DNA of 64,000 nt from Deinococcus hopiensis KR-140 (GTDB taxonomy: Bacteria; Deinococcota; Deinococci; Deinococcales; Deinococcaceae), in contig NZ_FWWU01000009.1 of NCBI RefSeq assembly GCF_900176165.1, positions 1 to 64,000 on the forward strand. The letters are read 5' to 3'. The notes beneath the pieces are model-generated. The model was given only the letters and a program-made list of their open reading frames with translations, ran no database searches and had not been told where the DNA came from. Positions 60,467-64,000 of the stretch are shown piece by piece (the stretch's first letter is position 1; every line of letters begins with the position of its first letter). A program made the position numbers and the translations under genes.

Positions 60467-61353
60467 GCGTCCGCCTCCGGCCCGGCCGGCCGGGCTGCTG
60501 CGTCCACCGTGATACGGTCCCGAAAAGCTTCGAGTTCGGACCACTCCCTCTGTCCTGCGTCCACGTCAATCAGGAGCGTGGGCTTGTGCGTTTTGCCTGC
60601 CAGGCGTTCCAGGGCGGCGTGGTGCGCCGCGTCTCCCGCCGGGGCCGTCAGGATGACGCCGCGCACCGCGCTCTTGCCGTCCAGCAGTTTCAGCGCGCCG
60701 AACAGCTCCTTTTCACCCAGGGGAGCCGTCTCCGCCCGTTCGGCGCGTTCGCCCCGCTCGGCCACCTGCGCGGCGGGCAGGTCCGACGCGTAGACGCCGT
60801 ACAGCCCCAGCTCCTCCAGTGCGGAACGCAGGCCACCACTCAGGTCCGTATCGGCCAGCAGGGCCCGGGGACCAATGACGGCCACCGTTACCCTTGAGCC
60901 CTTCTTGAGGGGGGGCATGTCCTCGCGCTTCTCGTTTGCCAGCGGCTTGACGCGCTCCAACGCGAGGCGCACCCGGCCCGGGTTGCCCGTCAGGCGCTGC
61001 CCGAGTTCCGTCGCTGCGGCCACCATCTCGCGGCCACCGTCCGGCAGGGCCACGAGGGGCGGCAAGCTGCTGATGCGCCGCGGCAGCAGCTCTACCAGGG
61101 CTTCGCCCCAGGCGTCGCTATAGACGGGTGCGGTCTGGGGCAGCAGCACCGCGTCCACCCGCCCGAGTTCGAGCACCCGGCCCAGCGCGAGCTGCACCTG
61201 AACGGGCGCGTCGGGTAGGCTCTGCCGTCCCAGCGCCAATGCCTCGGCGGCAGGCAGGGCGGGCGTCGCCACCTCCACGCCCAGTTCTTTGAGGAGGGCC
61301 GCCCAGTACCGTCCGTACCGTGCGCCCAGGGAGTCCAGCAGGCCAACCTTCAT
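60463..61353 (-). CDS. Protein with HgdB/DUF2229-like features
   Basis: A 296-aa cytosolic protein. The opening KVGLLDSLGARYGRYWAALL and its pairing of an LG-EV segment with DAVLLPQTAP resembles DUF2229/2-hydroxyacyl-CoA dehydratase activase-associated proteins, though cluster-binding Cys residues are absent. The second half has VTVAVIGPRALLADTDLSGG and ILTAPAGDAAHHAALERLAG. The assignment is tentative. TAGACT (61366-61361) lies 7 nt before ATG 61353, a leaderless start divergent from the APH gene. Confidence 0.7.
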   Translation of the reverse strand: MKVGLLDSLGARYGRYWAALLKELGVEVATPALPAAEALALGRQSLPDAPVQVQLALGRVLELGRVDAVLLPQTAPVYSDAWGEALVELLPRRISSLPPLVALPDGGREMVAAATELGQRLTGNPGRVRLALERVKPLANEKREDMPPLKKGSRVTVAVIGPRALLADTDLSGGLRSALEELGLYGVYASDLPAAQVAERGERAERAETAPLGEKELFGALKLLDGKSAVRGVILTAPAGDAAHHAALERLAGKTHKPTLLIDVDAGQREWSELEAFRDRITVDAAARPAGPEADA

Positions 61354-61412
61354 CCCTGGCAGTCTACAGGTGCGGAGCCCCGTCAGGCGGGCGAGGCGTC
61401 CCTCCCTCCGGT

Positions 61413-61418
61413 TATCCT
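61413..61418 (+). promoter_or_regulatory. Leaderless -10 box of APH gene
   Basis: TATCCT lies 7 nt before ATG 61426, divergent from the minus-strand box at 61361-61366. Confidence 0.6.
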
Positions 61419-61425
61419 GCCCTCC

Positions 61426-62196
61426 ATGACCCTGACCCTGCCCGAGTCCCTGCGCCGCGTGCTCCCCGCTGCCCGTTGGGAACCCGTGACGGGGGGCAAG
61501 AGCGGCGCGGGGGTGTGGCGCGCCCAGCGCTACGTGGTGAAGGTGCAGGAGCGGGGCGGCGTGTCTGCCTCCACCCTGTTGCAGGAACGCGAGCGGTTGC
61601 GCTGGCTGGCGGGCCGGGTGCCCGTGCCGCAGGTGGTGGGCCACGAGGTCACGGCCACCCACGAGTACCTCGCCATGACGCGCCTGCCCGGCGTGCCCAT
61701 GGATCACCCCGACGCCCTGCTGCACCCCGAGCGGATCACGGACCTGCTCGCCCGCGCTCTGCGCGAACTGCACGCCGTGCCCGTCCGGGAGTGTCCCTTC
61801 AACGTGACCCTCCCCGTGGCCCTGCGCCTCGCCCGCGAAAAGGTTCAGGCGGGTGCTGTGGACGAAAGCGACTTCGACGATGAGCGGCGGGGCTGGACAG
61901 CGGCAGAGGTCTGGAATGAACTCGTCCGAACGCGCCCTGAGCGCGAGGACGTGGTGGTCACGCACGGCGACGCCTGGCTGCCCAACTTCATCCTGAACGG
62001 CGAATACGTGGAAGGGCTGGTGGACGTGGGCCGCGCCGGACTGGCCGATAGGCACGCGGACCTCGCCCTCACCCATCACAGCCTGACCCACAGCCTGGGG
62101 GCCCAGTGGGCGGAGCGCTTTCTGGATCTGTATGGACGAACGCTGGTGGACGAGGGGAAGCTGGCGTATTACCGGCTGCTGGATGAGTTGTTCTGA
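61426..62196 (+). CDS. APH(3')-like aminoglycoside phosphotransferase family protein
   Basis: A 256-aa kinase closely following the APH(3') layout: VVKVQERGG (ATP Lys), PVPQVVGHEVTATHEYLAMT, the catalytic loop VVTHGDAWLPNFIL (HGD-x4-N) and the metal-binding VDVGRAGLADRHADLA, ending WAERFLDLYGRTLVDEGKLA and YYRLLDELF as in neomycin phosphotransferases. Chromosomal relatives may phosphorylate other small alcohols, so resistance is not proven. Confidence 0.9.
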   Translation: MTLTLPESLRRVLPAARWEPVTGGKSGAGVWRAQRYVVKVQERGGVSASTLLQERERLRWLAGRVPVPQVVGHEVTATHEYLAMTRLPGVPMDHPDALLHPERITDLLARALRELHAVPVRECPFNVTLPVALRLAREKVQAGAVDESDFDDERRGWTAAEVWNELVRTRPEREDVVVTHGDAWLPNFILNGEYVEGLVDVGRAGLADRHADLALTHHSLTHSLGAQWAERFLDLYGRTLVDEGKLAYYRLLDELF

Positions 62197-62271
62197 GGCG
62201 GCCAGTTCCGGTGTGCGCCTACGAAACGGGGCCCTCCATCGCCGCTTCTGCTGCATGCTCTACTTCTCTCC

Positions 62272-64000
62272 GTGCGTGCCCTCTCCCTGCTGGTTACCCG
62301 TCGGCCCTGGCTGGTCCTGCTGCTGTGGGGCCTGCTCGCGCTGCTCAGCGCCTACCCCGCGTCCCTGGCTCCCCGGAGCCTGAGTGCCAATCCCGGCGAA
62401 CTGAAAGATTCGGAAAGTGCCCGCGTCACCGCCCTGCTGCGGGAGAAGTTCAGGGAGACCGACACGAACACGGTTCTCCTCGTCACCCGGCTGGACCCGC
62501 CGCTGGGTACGGCAGAGGCCCGCGCCGACTACAACCGCTTTGTCTCGGGCCTGGAGGCTGTGCCCGGCGTTTCGCGGGTGTTGCGGGCGGGCAGTCAGGG
62601 CGCTGTCCCAACGGTCAGCGTGGACGGCCGCTTCGCCCTGACCGCCGCGCAGATTCCCCTCAAGGAGGGAGCCACCGAGACGCTGGAGCGGGTACGGGCC
62701 TATGCGCAGCAGGCCCAGGGACCAGGCCTGAAGGTCCGCGTGACCGGCGGCCAGGCCATCGCCGACGATTTCACCGCCTTTGCCGAGGGCGATACCAAGC
62801 GTAGCGAGTTCTCGGCGTTGCCCCTTACGGCGCTGGTGCTGCTGGGCGTGTTCGGGGCCCTCGTCGCCACCGGGCTGCCGCTCCTGATCGGCGTGCTGAG
62901 CATCACCGTGGCGATGGCCGGGCTGTACGGCCTGAGCCACCTTACCGAGGTGAGCACCTTCGCGCAGAGCGTGATCACCATGCTGGGCCTGGGCGCGGGC
63001 ATCGACTACGCCCTCCTGATGGTCAACCGCTTTCGAGAGGAACTCGTCCGTGACGGAGACGCCCGGGCCGCCGCGGGGCGCACGGTCCTTACTGCCGGGC
63101 GCAGCGTGCTGTTCAGCGGCCTGACGGTGGCGATTGCCATGGCCGCGCTAATCCTGCCGCCCCTGGCTTTTGTGCGCTCAATGGGGCTTGGCGGCGTCCT
63201 CGTGGTGCTGCTCACCGTGGTGGCGAGCGTCACTGCCCTGCCGGCCCTCCTCGCGCTGCTGGGCGAGCGGGTCAACGGTCCCAGGTTGCTGCGCCTGACG
63301 TGGAGCCAGAACGCGGGCGCTTCGGCCGCCTGGACCGCCTTCGCCCGCCGGGTCACCGCTCGGCCCTGGCTGGCGGTGATCCTCAGCACCGCCTTCCTGC
63401 TGCTGCTCGCCCTGCCCGCCCGCGATATGAAAACCGGCTACGCAGGGGCCTGGGGACTGACCACTGGAGTGGAAAGCCGCGACGCCCTCGCCGACGTGCG
63501 TGATCTGGGTGCGGGTGGGCTGCTGAGCCAGTTCGAGGTCATCCTCGATCTGGGGGGCAGGCGCTACGGTCCGGCCGAGCGGGTCCGCTTTCAGAAGGTG
63601 GTGGCGGACCTCCGCGCCATGTCCGGCGTCCGCACCGTCGTCAGCCCCTTTCTGACTCCGGCGGACCTGGGCGGTACGTCGGGAAGTGGAGGAACGGACG
63701 CTCTGGCCGCCCTCGGCCTGCTGACCCAGCGCTCGTTCAGCGTCGACCGTTCGCTGCTGCGCGTGACGGTGGTGCCGGACCGCTACCTGCGGGCAGATCA
63801 GATTGATCCGTTTGAGACGAGGCTACGCCGGGCTCTGGGTGGCTCCGGCTTCCGGTTCCTGCTGGGCGGTGCCCCCGTGGGCGAGCGTGAGTTCAGCCGC
63901 GCGATCACAGGCGCGCTTCCCACCGCCGTCCTGACTGTTTTCGGGGGCACGTTCCTGCTGCTGCTGCTGGCCTTTCGCAGCCTGCTGGTGCCCCTCAAGA
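62272..64000 (+). CDS. MMPL/RND-family transporter, partial
   Basis: Continues past the window end; 576 aa are visible. N-terminal helix (LLVTRRPWLVLLLWGLLALL), a large periplasmic loop, then a cluster of helices with the family motif GLGAGIDYALLMVNRFREEL (Asp-Tyr proton relay) and SVLFSGLTVAIAMAALI, and a second repeat starting RPWLAVILSTAFLLLLALP. It exports lipids or hydrophobic compounds using the proton gradient. The frame is open and uninterrupted from GTG 62272 (GTG 62276 is out of frame). Confidence 0.93.
   Translation, partial: MRALSLLVTRRPWLVLLLWGLLALLSAYPASLAPRSLSANPGELKDSESARVTALLREKFRETDTNTVLLVTRLDPPLGTAEARADYNRFVSGLEAVPGVSRVLRAGSQGAVPTVSVDGRFALTAAQIPLKEGATETLERVRAYAQQAQGPGLKVRVTGGQAIADDFTAFAEGDTKRSEFSALPLTALVLLGVFGALVATGLPLLIGVLSITVAMAGLYGLSHLTEVSTFAQSVITMLGLGAGIDYALLMVNRFREELVRDGDARAAAGRTVLTAGRSVLFSGLTVAIAMAALILPPLAFVRSMGLGGVLVVLLTVVASVTALPALLALLGERVNGPRLLRLTWSQNAGASAAWTAFARRVTARPWLAVILSTAFLLLLALPARDMKTGYAGAWGLTTGVESRDALADVRDLGAGGLLSQFEVILDLGGRRYGPAERVRFQKVVADLRAMSGVRTVVSPFLTPADLGGTSGSGGTDALAALGLLTQRSFSVDRSLLRVTVVPDRYLRADQIDPFETRLRRALGGSGFRFLLGGAPVGEREFSRAITGALPTAVLTVFGGTFLLLLLAFRSLLVPLK

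Overview
The window is a high-GC bacterial chromosome segment that reads throughout as Deinococcus. It starts at dnaA and the replication origin. The protein set (bacillithiol deacetylase BshB1, polynucleotide kinase-phosphatase Pnkp with Hen1, a long Ter stress cluster, a fused siroheme-decarboxylase-like protein) fits that genus. So does the frequent use of leaderless promoters, in which a TANNNT -10 box lies 5 to 8 nt before the start codon. No species can be assigned from sequence alone.

Layout. 1-7.5 kb: dnaA, oriC (12 perfect DnaA boxes, a DnaA-trio run and an AT-rich stretch), dnaN, eno, pyk, tyrS. A second small DnaA-box group lies between pyk and tyrS. 7.8-9.6 kb: a secreted protein, a MOSC protein and trmK. 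9.6-11.1 kb: a frameshifted IS4-like element flanked by two inverted promoter-terminator modules. 11.2-18 kb: nth, a LURP-one-like protein, fmt and def, a TPR protein, a lipoprotein and a secreted hydrolase. 18.3-25.8 kb: an RNA-repair pair, pnkp and hen1, separated by a cassette holding a WYL regulator, VOC-fold genes (one broken) and an AlkA-type glycosylase. 25.8-34.7 kb: a cyclodeaminase-like protein, a broken acetyltransferase, bshB1, a macro-domain protein, gmk, AsnC-type proteins, a short-chain dehydrogenase, a peptidoglycan-binding protein and trmH.

34.8-47.3 kb is a continuous Ter island. It encodes TerD-fold proteins, a TerD-vWA fusion, TerA, TerZ, TerE and a TerC-like membrane protein. 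These are followed by ATP-grasp, phosphoribosyltransferase-TRSP, HAD, StiP/PELOTA, AIM24-like and CitE-like proteins. Four junctions in the downstream half overlap by exactly 4 nt (GTGA or TTGA). The family set matches the published proposal that Ter systems couple metal-responsive TerD/TerC proteins to synthesis of a nucleoside-like metabolite.

47.4-53.3 kb: apgM, a GNAT acetyltransferase, a MocR regulator divergent from a BenE transporter, a secreted protein and a P-loop kinase. 53.7-55.8 kb: a decayed IS1-family transposase and an intact IS4-like element with a 7-bp target duplication. 56-64 kb: a metallophosphoesterase, holB (its start is obscured by a G7 tract), an MBL hydrolase, a DUF2270 protein, a CDP-alcohol phosphatidyltransferase group, an APH(3')-like kinase and a partial MMPL transporter running off the end.

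The least explained signal is a family of four roughly 65-bp modules at 9.6, 11.1, 27.7 and 55.8 kb. Each has a -35 box, exactly 17 bp, a -10 box, then 10 or 11 nt later a CCGCC/GGCGG hairpin and a T6 run. The predicted transcript would be little more than a terminator hairpin, and three of the four modules abut IS4-like element ends at the same distance. No tRNA, rRNA or CRISPR array was seen.
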